Assembly: GCF_022012445.1 (NCBI RefSeq)
Contig: NZ_JAKLTS010000001.1
Span: 496,001 to 560,000 of the forward strand
Length of the DNA stretch: 64,000 nt
DNA from: Massilia sp. TS11
GTDB taxonomy: Bacteria > Pseudomonadota > Gammaproteobacteria > Burkholderiales > Burkholderiaceae_D
Direction of reading: 5' to 3'
In this document: positions 7,978 to 16,233 of the stretch, in pieces
How the letters are laid out: each line of letters opens with the position of its first letter
Numbering within the stretch: the first letter of the stretch is position 1
The notes under the pieces: model-generated
What the model was told of the DNA's origin: nothing
Database searches by the model: none
Seen by the model: only the letters and a program-made list of their open reading frames with translations
Translations under genes and position numbers: made by a program

Positions 7978-10530
7978 TCAGCGCACGGTTTTGTATTCGG
8001 TGGCCATATTGTCGTCGCTGATGGTCCACAGGCGCGCGTCGGTGCGCACGCTGTCGCCGACTTCATTGAGCTTCATTGCGCTGAGCGTGGCCAGCATCTG
8101 GCGCGTGCGCGCGTCGCGGTCCAGCACGGCCTCGCCTTTGCTGTCGACGAACTGCAGCAGATTGGCGCGCCGCTCCTCGGGCGTCATGTCGAAGGGCGCA
8201 TCGCTGGCGGCGACAAAATTGGAGTAGGTGACCACGTGCTTGAACACGGCCGCCGCCGTGCGGATCACGTCGCGCGAGCCGGTCGTGTTGTAGTACATGA
8301 CGCCGCCTTCCTTCAGGTGCTGCTTGCACAAGATGAGGAATTCGGCCGACAGCAGATTGGTCATGTTGGCGCGCCAGTGGTAGCTGGTGTTCATCAGGAT
8401 GAAGTCGAACTTCTCGTCCGGATGCTGGCGCAGCCAGCGCCGCCCGTCGTCCACGTTCAGCTGCAGCTTCTCGTGCGTGAACATGCTGGCGATGTCCGGA
8501 TAGTTCTCGATCATCTGGCGGTAGCCCGGATTGATCTCGACCACCACCAGCTCTTTCAGCGGCAGGTAGTCGCTGACGATGCGCGCCCACGAGCCGGTCG
8601 ACAGGCCGATATCGAGCACGCGCTCGGGCTTGCGGTGCAGGGCGGCGATCATGAAGGTGCGGTCGATCTGGTTCACATTCAGCAGCGGATCGATATTGAA
8701 GCGCCCGTCGTAGATGCCGTTCCCATACATGATGTCGGCCACCCCGGCTTCCACGGTGATGATGCCGCTCTTGTTCTCGAGGACGTGCTTGAACGGCGGC
8801 GGATTGCTGACCGCGTACTGCAGCTTTTCGAGATGGCGGTCGAACAGCAGGCCATGCGCGAGCCAGGCCACGGCCGACAGCAGGGCAAGCTGGAACAGAG
8901 CCAGCTTCTTGTAGCGCAGCGTGGTCGGCACTTTGTAGACCAGCAGGACCAGCAGCACCAGCGTGGCCAGCGACAGCAGGGTGATGTTCTGTTCGAGCGT
9001 GTAGCGGTCCAGCAGGATAAAGCCGGTTAGCAGCGGGCCGGCGGTGGCGCCGATGATGTTCGCGAAGTACAGCAGCGACATCGCGCGTGTCGAAGCCTGG
9101 CCTTTATCGGCGATGCCAAGGTGGATCAGCATCGGCAGGATGCCGCCGCTGAAGTAGGCGACGATGCCGATCAGCGCATAGCCGACCAGGGCGCCAAAAT
9201 CCTTGTTCAGGTGCGCCGTGACCTGGGCCGTGATCGGCAGCGCAAAGTAGAACACGGCGGCCGCGCAGGCCAGCGCCCGCACCACGTAGGCGTGCAGGTC
9301 TTCGTTCGATTCGCACAGGGCCTTGGACTTGAGCGAGCCGCTCGCCACGCCGGCCAGATAGGCCGCCAGCAGCAGGCCGAACACCTGCGGCTTATTCGCC
9401 GTCATGAAGCCAAGCACGCGGTACCAGAGGATCTCCTGACTGAGGGCGATGTAGCCGATCGCCAGCAGCACCACGAACATGAAGCCGAACGACAGTTGTC
9501 CCGGTGCGGCGGGCACGCTGTCGGTGCTGGCCGGCGGCGCCTGGCGGCCCAGGCGGCCGATGGTGCGGCTGGCGCCGTAGATCAGGGCCGCCGTGGCGAA
9601 GTTGCAGCAGGCCGCCACCAGCACCGTGTTGTGCAGACCCGTGAAGACGAACAGCACCTGCACGGTGGCGAAGGCGGCGATGGCCGAACCGATCGTGTTA
9701 AACGCGTACAGCAGCCCGACCGAGCGGCCGATGTTGTGCAGATAGCCCTGCAGCCAGGCCACCAGAATCGGCAAGGTCGCACCCATCAGCAGGGTCGGAA
9801 TCGCGAGAATCAGATAGACCCAGAACACCAGGCTGGCGGTGGAGGTGCTGCCGGCCGCATGGCTGACGGCGGCAATCAGGTCGAGGCTGAACACCCCGTA
9901 CACGCCGATCGCCACTTCCAGCGCCAGGAACAGTTCGAGCAGGCGTCCGGCCAGGCGCTGCTGCAGCCAGCCGCCGGCCAGCGAGCCCAGACCCAGGCCA
10001 AACATGAAGACCGAGACGACCACGGTGACCGATTCGCTGTTGATGCCGAAGGTGGAAAACAGCACGCGCTGCCAGACCACCTGGTAGATCAGGGCCGAGA
10101 AGCCGGAGACCAGAAACAGCAGGGCGATGAATTTGTCGGTCGCGACCAGGCGGTCGCGTTCATCGGCGCGCAGCACGGCCAGGAACATCAGGCCCTGGAT
10201 GGCGCCAGCCAGCACCCACAGGGCGCAGGTCGCGGCCAGGGTTGGCACCATCCAGTAGCCGGCGAAGAAGGCCAGATAGCTGAACGGCGCAAAATTCAGA
10301 AAGCGCGCATGGGCCTGGGGCAGGGCCGCGCGCTGCACCATCAGGTGCGCGGTCAGGCGCTGCAGCAGGCGTATCCCGAGCGGCATCAGGAAGATCAGGG
10401 CCAGGCCCTCGATCTGGCCGCGCGCCAGCGGCTTGCTGGCATCGGCGGGGCCAGCCTGCAGCGTGTACATCACGGCATACAGCACCCCGAACAGGGAGGA
10501 CAGAAACTGGGCTTTGCGGTCGTCGAGCAT
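7978..10530 (-). CDS. Polytopic membrane protein fused to a spermidine-synthase-like domain
   Basis: 850 residues. Roughly residues 1-550 hold many transmembrane helices of the MFS-like type found in fused MFS/spermidine synthases (for example L-V-S-G-F-S-A-L-I-Y-Q-V-V-W-Q-R). The last 280 residues form a Rossmann domain: V-L-D-I-G-L-S-T-G-S-W, V-V-V-E-I-N-P-G-Y, N-V-D-D-G-R-R-W. At the place where true polyamine synthases have a D-x-x-D-P type catalytic motif, this protein reads F-I-L-M-N-T-S-Y-H-W, so ordinary aminopropyl transfer is doubtful. The ATG at 10530 follows GAGGAG by 4 bases; a GTG 12 bases upstream overlaps the previous stop. Function unknown. Confidence 0.8.
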   Translation of the reverse strand: MLDDRKAQFLSSLFGVLYAVMYTLQAGPADASKPLARGQIEGLALIFLMPLGIRLLQRLTAHLMVQRAALPQAHARFLNFAPFSYLAFFAGYWMVPTLAATCALWVLAGAIQGLMFLAVLRADERDRLVATDKFIALLFLVSGFSALIYQVVWQRVLFSTFGINSESVTVVVSVFMFGLGLGSLAGGWLQQRLAGRLLELFLALEVAIGVYGVFSLDLIAAVSHAAGSTSTASLVFWVYLILAIPTLLMGATLPILVAWLQGYLHNIGRSVGLLYAFNTIGSAIAAFATVQVLFVFTGLHNTVLVAACCNFATAALIYGASRTIGRLGRQAPPASTDSVPAAPGQLSFGFMFVVLLAIGYIALSQEILWYRVLGFMTANKPQVFGLLLAAYLAGVASGSLKSKALCESNEDLHAYVVRALACAAAVFYFALPITAQVTAHLNKDFGALVGYALIGIVAYFSGGILPMLIHLGIADKGQASTRAMSLLYFANIIGATAGPLLTGFILLDRYTLEQNITLLSLATLVLLVLLVYKVPTTLRYKKLALFQLALLSAVAWLAHGLLFDRHLEKLQYAVSNPPPFKHVLENKSGIITVEAGVADIMYGNGIYDGRFNIDPLLNVNQIDRTFMIAALHRKPERVLDIGLSTGSWARIVSDYLPLKELVVVEINPGYRQMIENYPDIASMFTHEKLQLNVDDGRRWLRQHPDEKFDFILMNTSYHWRANMTNLLSAEFLILCKQHLKEGGVMYYNTTGSRDVIRTAAAVFKHVVTYSNFVAASDAPFDMTPEERRANLLQFVDSKGEAVLDRDARTRQMLATLSAMKLNEVGDSVRTDARLWTISDDNMATEYKTVR

Positions 10531-10538
10531 GGGGCTCC

Positions 10539-11102
10539 TCACGAGGACAGGCGGATCAGATGCTGTTCAATGGCGAAGATATGGGCATCGTCTTCGCCGA
10601 GCGCGCGCAGGGCGGCGGCCAGCTCCAGCAGATAGGCGCGGTTGGGGCCACTGGGGCCGGCCGCGCGCGCGATGTGGGCGGCGATATCGGCCTCGCTGGC
10701 GGGGCCGAGCCAGGCCGCGTTGTCGGGTGCGGCCACGTAGGTCAGGCCATCGGCAACGCCGCCTTCGGCAAAGTGGATCGGCGTGACCACGCGCAGATAG
10801 CCATTCTTCTCGCGGTGGTCGAGATGGGCGAATTCCTCGGGCGTGATCAGATAGGCCATGCCGGCACAGCGCGCACCGGGCGCCTCCACCAGCGTCACCA
10901 CGCGGCCCGGCGCGGCGGGCGTGCCGCGGTGGTCGTGCGAGCCTTGCCAGAAGCGCCGCTGCCAGTCGAGGATATGGGCCGGGCGCCGCGCCAGATAGGG
11001 AAAGTCGGCCTTGAAGATGATCGAGCCATAGCCAAACAGCCAGACGTTGTCGTGGCCGTCGAAATGGTCCATGGCCTGATTCAGGGCGGTGGTGTCATGC
11101 AT
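10539..11102 (-). CDS. ChaC-like gamma-glutamylcyclotransferase
   Basis: 187 residues. V-W-L-F-G-Y-G-S-I near residue 20 is the substrate-binding loop of the ChaC/GGCT fold, and the Glu in H-R-E-K-N-G-Y matches the catalytic acid position. ChaC enzymes split glutathione into 5-oxoproline and Cys-Gly. The ATG at 11102 is used; an in-frame TTG lies six bases upstream. It is followed on the same strand by the fused membrane protein, with 8 bp between stop and start, so the two probably share a transcript. Confidence 0.85.
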   Translation of the reverse strand: MHDTTALNQAMDHFDGHDNVWLFGYGSIIFKADFPYLARRPAHILDWQRRFWQGSHDHRGTPAAPGRVVTLVEAPGARCAGMAYLITPEEFAHLDHREKNGYLRVVTPIHFAEGGVADGLTYVAAPDNAAWLGPASEADIAAHIARAAGPSGPNRAYLLELAAALRALGEDDAHIFAIEQHLIRLSS

Positions 11103-11200
11103 GGTCAACCCGGGTACGAATGCCGATCATGCCAAACCAGCGCATCGGCGCGCCGTCCAGGCGCAAAGCAGCAGGCAGAGGGCGAGCAGGGCGCGCATGC

Positions 11201-12103
11201 TCAGCGCTGTGCGGGCAGGCGCCCGACAAACTCGAACAGGAAGCTGATGAAGCTTTCCGCCGCCGGCGACAGCGAGCGCCCCTCGCGCGTGGTGACGAAA
11301 AAGCGGCGCGTCAGTTCGGGTTCGTGGAGCAGGCGCATACGCAGTTGGTAGAGTTTCACGAGCGGCTCAGCATACGGCAAGCAGACAGTGATGCCAAGCC
11401 CCGCACTGACCATGGCCAGCGCGGTCGTCATGAAGGTGACTTCATTGGCCGGATGGAGCGCGACTTCGGGGCTGGCGTGCATGTCCGTGATCAGCCTTTC
11501 GGTGAACTGGCCCTGCAGCGAAATGAACGGATACTGCGCCAGATCGGCCCACACGAGGCGGCGCTTGCGATTGAGCGGATGGCCGTGCGGCGCCACCAGC
11601 ATGAAGGGCATCTCGAACAGCTGGCGCGCGGCGATCTGCGGCATCGGGTCGCGCTCCGGACCGATGCCCAGATCGACCTCGCCGCTGAGCACGCGCGCGG
11701 CCACGTTCTCCACCGGCGCGTCGACCAGGCGCACCTGCACCTCGGGATGGCGGACCCGGTAGGCCGCCATCACCTGCGGCAGCAGCGTGCAGGACATCAG
11801 CTGCGGCGCCGCCACCCGCACCAGGCCCTGGCGCAGGCTGGTCTTGTTGGCCACGTCCTGCAGGGCCACGTCGAGGTCGTCGAGCATCTTGGCGAACAGC
11901 GGATACAGGCCGCGTCCGATCTCGGTCAGCGTCACCTTGCGCGTGCTGCGGTCGACCACGCGCGCGCCCAGCGTCGCCTCGAGCTCCTTGATCAGACCGG
12001 ACAAGGCCGACTGCGTCACATGCAGGTAGTCGGCCGCCTGGGTGAAGTTGCCGGTCTTGGCCAGGGCGACAAAAGCGCGCATCTGGCGCAGCGTAGGATT
12101 CAT
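11201..12103 (-). CDS. LysR-family transcriptional regulator
   Basis: 300 residues. The N-terminal winged helix-turn-helix is clear (L-R-Q-M-R-A-F-V-A-L-A-K-T-G-N-F-T-Q-A-A, then L-H-V-T-Q-S-A-L-S). The rest is a LysR effector-binding domain. It is divergent from the VOC-fumarylacetoacetase-maleylacetoacetate isomerase operon with 88 bp between the starts, so it is the likely regulator of that operon and of itself. The effector is unknown; an aromatic-pathway intermediate is a reasonable guess from context. Confidence 0.9.
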   Translation of the reverse strand: MNPTLRQMRAFVALAKTGNFTQAADYLHVTQSALSGLIKELEATLGARVVDRSTRKVTLTEIGRGLYPLFAKMLDDLDVALQDVANKTSLRQGLVRVAAPQLMSCTLLPQVMAAYRVRHPEVQVRLVDAPVENVAARVLSGEVDLGIGPERDPMPQIAARQLFEMPFMLVAPHGHPLNRKRRLVWADLAQYPFISLQGQFTERLITDMHASPEVALHPANEVTFMTTALAMVSAGLGITVCLPYAEPLVKLYQLRMRLLHEPELTRRFFVTTREGRSLSPAAESFISFLFEFVGRLPAQR

Positions 12104-12191
12104 AAGAAAGTCCGATAAATCGATTGAAAAATATTGTTTGTATGATAGAACGATTTGCAGTCAAATAGGGGCTTCCCCAAGGGAGGTTCCC
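12104..12191. promoter_or_regulatory. Divergent control region between lysR gene and VOC operon
   Basis: The centre (about 12115-12160) is AT-rich against the GC-rich surroundings. Inverted hexamers AAATCG (12117-12122) and CGATTT (12151-12156) flank it, and TATGAT at 12141-12146 could be a -10. LysR proteins usually bind such regions, but I cannot point to one certain T-N11-A site. GGGAGG at 12181-12186 is the ribosome binding site of the VOC gene. Confidence 0.5.
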
Positions 12192-12725
12192 ATGCTCGTG
12201 AAGAAAATCCACCACGTTGCCTACCGCTGCAAGGACGCCAAAGAAACCGTCGAGTGGTACTGCCAACACCTGAACATGCGCTTCGTGCTCGCCATCGCCG
12301 AAGACAAGGTGCCCTCGACCGGCGCCCACGATCCCTACATGCACGTCTTCCTTGACGCTGGTGCCGGCAACATCCTCGCCTTCTTCGAACTGCCGACCCA
12401 GCAGCCGATGGGGCGCGACGAGAACACCCCGCCCTGGGTGCAGCACCTGGCGCTGGAAGTCGGCTCGATGGACGAACTGCTGGCCACCAAGGCGCGCCTG
12501 GAGGCGGCCGGCATCGAAGTGATCGGCCCGACCAATCACACGATCTTCAAGTCGATCTACTTCTTCGACCCGAACGGCCACCGCCTCGAACTGGCCTGCA
12601 ATACCGGCACGCCCGAGATGATGGAAAAGCTCGACGCCGTGAAGTGGGACATGCTCAATGAATGGGCGCAGACCAAACGGGCGCCGCGCCACGCGGCCTG
12701 GATGCACGAAAACACGCAAGGCTGA
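12192..12725 (+). CDS. VOC-superfamily metalloprotein (glyoxalase/extradiol dioxygenase fold)
   Basis: 177 residues with two VOC modules. Candidate metal ligands are His in K-K-I-H-H-V-A-Y, His in W-V-Q-H-L-A-L-E-V and Glu in H-R-L-E-L-A-C, the last two in the second module. The start at 12192 follows GGGAGG with 5 bases. It heads an operon with fumarylacetoacetase and maleylacetoacetate isomerase, so a ring-opening or related step in aromatic catabolism is inferred. It is too short to be 4-hydroxyphenylpyruvate dioxygenase and is unrelated in sequence to HmgA-type homogentisate dioxygenase. Substrate unknown. Confidence 0.8.
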   Translation: MLVKKIHHVAYRCKDAKETVEWYCQHLNMRFVLAIAEDKVPSTGAHDPYMHVFLDAGAGNILAFFELPTQQPMGRDENTPPWVQHLALEVGSMDELLATKARLEAAGIEVIGPTNHTIFKSIYFFDPNGHRLELACNTGTPEMMEKLDAVKWDMLNEWAQTKRAPRHAAWMHENTQG

Positions 12726-12732
12726 TTGAACG

Positions 12733-13749
12733 ATGAAACTCGCTACCCTGAAATCGCAGCAGCGCGACGGCACCCTGGTGGTGGTCGCGCGCGACCTGAG
12801 CCAATGCCAGGCCGTCCCCGATATCGCGCCCAATCTGCAGTACGCGCTCGACCACTGGGAGCGCGTGCGTCCGCAGCTGGAGGAGGTCTACACGGCGCTC
12901 AACCACGGCGCTGCGCGCCACGCCCAGCCGTTCGATGAGGCGGCCTGCCACTCGCCGCTGCCGCGCGCCTACCAGTGGGCCGACGGCTCGGCCTACATCA
13001 ACCACGTGGAGCTGGTGCGCAAGGCGCGCGGGGCCGAAGTGCCGCCTTCGTTCTACACCGACCCGCTGATGTACCAGGGCGGCTCGGACAGCTTCGTCGG
13101 CCCGCGCGATCCGATCGCCGTGCTGTCCGAAGACTGGGGTGTGGACCTGGAGGCCGAAGTCGCCATCATCACTGGTGACGTGCCGATGGGTGCCAGCCCG
13201 GAGCAGGCCGCCCAGGCCATCCGCCTGATCATGCTGGTCAACGACGTCTCGCTGCGCAATCTGATCCCGGCCGAATTGAACAAGGGCTTCGGCTTCTTCC
13301 AGTCCAAGCCGGCCAGCGCGTTTTCGCCGGTCTGCATCACGCCCGATGAACTGGGCGCCGCCTGGGCCGACAGCAAGGTCCATCTGCCGCTGCTGGTGGC
13401 GCTCAATGGCCAGCCCTTCGGCAAACCGAACGCGGGCGAGGACATGACCTTCAGTTTCGCCCAGCTGGTGGCGCACGCGGCCAAAACGCGCGAACTGGGC
13501 GCAGGCAGCATCATCGGCTCCGGCACCGTCTCGAACAAGCAGGGCAGCCTGCACGGCTCCTCGATCGCCAATGGCGGCGTGGGCTACTGCTGCCTGGCCG
13601 AAGTGCGCATGTACGAAACCATCGAAGGCGGCAAGCCGCAGACGCCTTTCCTGCATTTCGGCGACCGTGTGCGCATCGAGATGCACGATGCGCACGGCGC
13701 CAGCATCTTCGGCGCGATCGATCAGCAGGTCGCTCCCTACCGGGCCTGA
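12733..13749 (+). CDS. Fumarylacetoacetate hydrolase family protein
   Basis: 338 residues. FAH-fold features include the acidic metal site in D-L-E-A-E-V-A, the stretch V-N-D-V-S-L-R-N and the loop G-S-G-T-V-S-N-K. Fumarylacetoacetase cleaves 4-fumarylacetoacetate to fumarate and acetoacetate at the end of tyrosine/homogentisate catabolism. Seven bases separate it from the VOC gene and four from the isomerase gene, so all three are one operon. The neighbouring isomerase supports a fumarylacetoacetase rather than a generic FAH-family hydrolase. Confidence 0.85.
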   Translation: MKLATLKSQQRDGTLVVVARDLSQCQAVPDIAPNLQYALDHWERVRPQLEEVYTALNHGAARHAQPFDEAACHSPLPRAYQWADGSAYINHVELVRKARGAEVPPSFYTDPLMYQGGSDSFVGPRDPIAVLSEDWGVDLEAEVAIITGDVPMGASPEQAAQAIRLIMLVNDVSLRNLIPAELNKGFGFFQSKPASAFSPVCITPDELGAAWADSKVHLPLLVALNGQPFGKPNAGEDMTFSFAQLVAHAAKTRELGAGSIIGSGTVSNKQGSLHGSSIANGGVGYCCLAEVRMYETIEGGKPQTPFLHFGDRVRIEMHDAHGASIFGAIDQQVAPYRA

Positions 13750-13753
13750 AAGC

Positions 13754-14398
13754 ATGAAGCTCTATACCTACTTCCGCAGTTCGGCCGCCTACCGCGTGCG
13801 CATCGCCCTGCAGCTCAAGGGCCTGCAGCCGCAGATGCTGCCTGTGCACCTGCTCAAGGGCGGCGGCGAGCAGCTGCAGCCGGCCTACCGCGCCATCAAT
13901 CCGAGCGGCCTGGTGCCGGCGCTGGACGACGGCGGCCAGCTGATCACCCAGTCGCTGGCCATCATCGAATACCTCGATGAGACCCACCCGGCCACGCCGC
14001 TGCTGCCGGCCGATCCGGCTGGCCGCGCGCGCGTGCGCGCCCTGGCCCAGATGATCGCCTGCGACACCCATCCGCTGGCCAATCTGCGCGTGCTGCGCTA
14101 TCTGACCGGGCCGATGGGCCTGAGCGAGGAAACCAAGAACGCCTGGTATGTGCACTGGGTGAGCGAAGGCCTGCGCGGCCTCGAAGCCCACCTGGCGCGC
14201 GACGCCGCCACCGGCAGCTTCTGCCACGGCGAGCAGCCGGGCCTGGCCGACTGCGTGCTGGTGCCCCAGGTGTTCAACGCCCAGCGCTTCCAGATCGACC
14301 TGACGCCGTATCCGACGGTGATGCGCATCCACGCCGCCTGCGAGGCCCTGCCGGCCTTTGCCGCGGCCCATCCGTCGCGCCAGCCCGATACAGAATAA
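13754..14398 (+). CDS. maiA: Maleylacetoacetate isomerase
   Basis: 214 residues, a zeta-class glutathione S-transferase. The N-terminus K-L-Y-T-Y-F-R-S-S-A-A-Y-R-V-R-I has the S-S-x-[A/C] glutathione-activating motif of MaiA, then N-P-S-G-L-V-P-A-L and Q-S-L-A-I-I-E-Y-L in the thioredoxin-like half. It converts maleylacetoacetate (or maleylpyruvate in close relatives) to the fumaryl isomer using glutathione, which feeds the fumarylacetoacetase directly upstream. Confidence 0.92.
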   Translation: MKLYTYFRSSAAYRVRIALQLKGLQPQMLPVHLLKGGGEQLQPAYRAINPSGLVPALDDGGQLITQSLAIIEYLDETHPATPLLPADPAGRARVRALAQMIACDTHPLANLRVLRYLTGPMGLSEETKNAWYVHWVSEGLRGLEAHLARDAATGSFCHGEQPGLADCVLVPQVFNAQRFQIDLTPYPTVMRIHAACEALPAFAAAHPSRQPDTE

Positions 14399-14488
14399 AT
14401 CACGCCGTCAATACCCTAAACGCCGCGCACTTTTACTACAATGAACGGCCTCGGCAATGGTGCCGGGATTCGACAGGTGGAGTGCGAC

Positions 14489-14995
14489 GTGGCAGCTTTG
14501 GCAGTGTGGTTGACAGCAGCGATGCTGGCGGGACAGCCCGCGCCCCCGCCCAATAAGCCGGTCGTGCCGCCGCTGGGCAATAGCAGCCCGGAGCAGGCGC
14601 GCGTGCTGGTCCAGCATGCGGCCGACTATCTGCAGCGCTTCGGGCGCGAGCTGGCGATCATCGAATTCAATCGCCCGCGCAGCGTGTTCAACAGCGTGAG
14701 CGAGTTCAATCCCAATGGCGACCTGTACGTCGTGATGTTCTGGGCCAACCGCGGCGGCGTCCAGCTCGCCCATGGCCGCCACCCGCAGATGGCCGGCAAG
14801 GACATGAGCGGCGTGCGCAATATCGAAGGTATCTTCGTCAACAAGGAAATCATCAAGGCCTGCAACACGGCCGAGGGCAATGGCTGGGTCGCCTTCAAGT
14901 GGCCGAATCCGGCCAGCCAGCAATTCGCACCGCGCCGCGTGTACGCGCAAAAGGTCGACGAATACTGTATCGCCGCGGGCGTCTTTGTCGATTGA
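14489..14995 (+). CDS. Secreted Cache-like sensor-domain protein
   Basis: 168 residues from the GTG at 14489, with GGTGGA at 14476-14481 as ribosome binding site. This start gives a signal peptide (A-A-L-A-V-W-L-T-A-A-M-L-A-G). The mature part has a long helix with A-A-D-Y-L-Q-R-F-G, then N-P-N-G-D-L-Y-V-V-M-F, H-P-Q-M-A-G-K-D and G-N-G-W-V-A-F-K-W-P-N-P, which is the pattern of a single Cache domain as seen in stand-alone periplasmic Cache proteins. No membrane or signalling domain follows. A ligand-binding role is inferred. TACAAT at 14434-14439 is a possible -10. Confidence 0.75.
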   Translation: MAALAVWLTAAMLAGQPAPPPNKPVVPPLGNSSPEQARVLVQHAADYLQRFGRELAIIEFNRPRSVFNSVSEFNPNGDLYVVMFWANRGGVQLAHGRHPQMAGKDMSGVRNIEGIFVNKEIIKACNTAEGNGWVAFKWPNPASQQFAPRRVYAQKVDEYCIAAGVFVD

Positions 14996-15038
14996 GTGCA
15001 GACTGCTATCATGATGTTTTGGCATCATGGGGGCAGGC

Positions 15039-16145
15039 ATGACGATGGATGTGGACGCGGCCGGTAATCTGGCCGAGGCGGCCCTGGTGGCCGGCGTAAT
15101 CGAAGGCAGCAAGGGGCAGGGCGGGGCCGAGGCGCAGTGCGCCAACTGCCAGGCCGTGCTGACCGGTCCGTATTGCAGCCAGTGCGGCCAGAAGGGCCAC
15201 CTGCATCGCTCCATCCTCCACCTGGGCGAAGAACTGGCCCACGGCACCATGCATTTCGACGCCAAGGGCTGGCGCACGCTGCCGCTGCTGATCTGGAAGC
15301 CGGGCGAACTGACGCGCCGCTACATCGACGGCCAGCGCACGCGTTTCGTGTCGCCGCTGGCCCTGTTCCTGTTCATGGTGTTCCTGATGTTCTTCGTCGT
15401 CTCCTGGGCGATCGGCAATGCCGACAAGGCCAAGCTCGACGAGGCCGGGCGCGAGCAGGCGCGTACCGAACTGCGCAACACCATCGCCCAGGAGCAGCGC
15501 ATCAAGAGCGAGATCGAGACGCGCCTGGCGGCGGCGCAGGCGGCCGGCCAGGACCTGAGCGCACTGCAGGCCGAGGCCGAGCGCAACAAGGTCGCGCTGA
15601 AGGCGGCCGGGGTGACCCTGGCCGGACTGAGCGCCAGCACCAAGGACAAGGCCGCCAAAGGCAAAGAGAAGGACGTCGTGATCGAAGAGCTGAGCCAGGG
15701 CTTCAAGATCGACACCGGCGTCGACTGGATCGACAAGGCCGGCGCGCACGCGATGGACAATCCCGAGCTGGCCAAGTACAAGCTGAAGAACGCCGCCTAC
15801 AAATACGCCTTCCTGCTGGTGCCGATTTCGGTGCCCTTCCTGTGGCTGCTGTTCCCGTTCAAGCGCGGCGTGACCATGTACGACCACGCCGTCTTCACCC
15901 TGTATTCGCTGTCCTTCATGGCCTTGCTGTTCGTGGTGGTGGCGGTGCTTGGTCATTTCGGCTTCAACGGCACGGCCGGCATGGCCTTCGTCTTCATCCC
16001 GCCGATCCACATGTACCGGCAGTTGCGCGGCACCTATGGCGTGGGCCGCTTTGGCGCGCTGTGGCGCACGGTGACGCTGCTGTTTGTCGCCATCCTCGTG
16101 ATCACGCTCTACGTGCTGGCCGTGCTCGGCCTGAGCGCCGCCTGA
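15039..16145 (+). CDS. DUF3667-type membrane protein with zinc-ribbon motif
   Basis: 368 residues from the ATG at 15039, which has GGGGGCAGG just upstream; an ATG at 15027 in the same frame is possible. The N-terminal half carries C-A-N-C and C-S-Q-C-G (a zinc ribbon) and the DUF3667 stretch R-R-Y-I-D-G-Q-R-T-R-F-V-S-P-L-A-L. One membrane helix follows, then a charged, probably coiled region (residues about 120-240), then three more hydrophobic helices. Function unknown. A strong terminator follows. Confidence 0.8.
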   Translation: MTMDVDAAGNLAEAALVAGVIEGSKGQGGAEAQCANCQAVLTGPYCSQCGQKGHLHRSILHLGEELAHGTMHFDAKGWRTLPLLIWKPGELTRRYIDGQRTRFVSPLALFLFMVFLMFFVVSWAIGNADKAKLDEAGREQARTELRNTIAQEQRIKSEIETRLAAAQAAGQDLSALQAEAERNKVALKAAGVTLAGLSASTKDKAAKGKEKDVVIEELSQGFKIDTGVDWIDKAGAHAMDNPELAKYKLKNAAYKYAFLLVPISVPFLWLLFPFKRGVTMYDHAVFTLYSLSFMALLFVVVAVLGHFGFNGTAGMAFVFIPPIHMYRQLRGTYGVGRFGALWRTVTLLFVAILVITLYVLAVLGLSAA

Positions 16146-16165
16146 TCCTTCGCGGCGCGCAAAAC

Positions 16166-16196
16166 AAAACCGGGGCCAGGCCCCGGTTTTTTCTTT
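16166..16196 (+). terminator. Rho-independent terminator after the DUF3667 gene
   Basis: AAAACCGGGG (16166-16175), loop CCAGG, CCCCGGTTTT (16181-16190), then a T-rich tail. The 10-bp stem is perfect. Confidence 0.9.
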
Positions 16197-16200
16197 CTGG

Positions 16201-16226
16201 ATAAATGGGGTCTGACCCCGATTTAT
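16201..16226. repeat. Dispersed palindrome with GGGGTCTGACCCC core
   Basis: ATAAATGGGGTC-TGACCCCGATTTAT is a near-perfect palindrome in the gap between converging genes. The same core with A/T arms recurs at 43173-43197, so it is a dispersed intergenic element and not a chance hairpin. It may also help end the convergent transcript. Confidence 0.75.
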
Positions 16227-16233
16227 CTTGGCG

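Noticed and set aside
7978-10530. Annotating the fused protein as a spermidine synthase
   Set aside because: The catalytic D-x-x-D-P type motif is not present, so the enzyme name would be unsupported.
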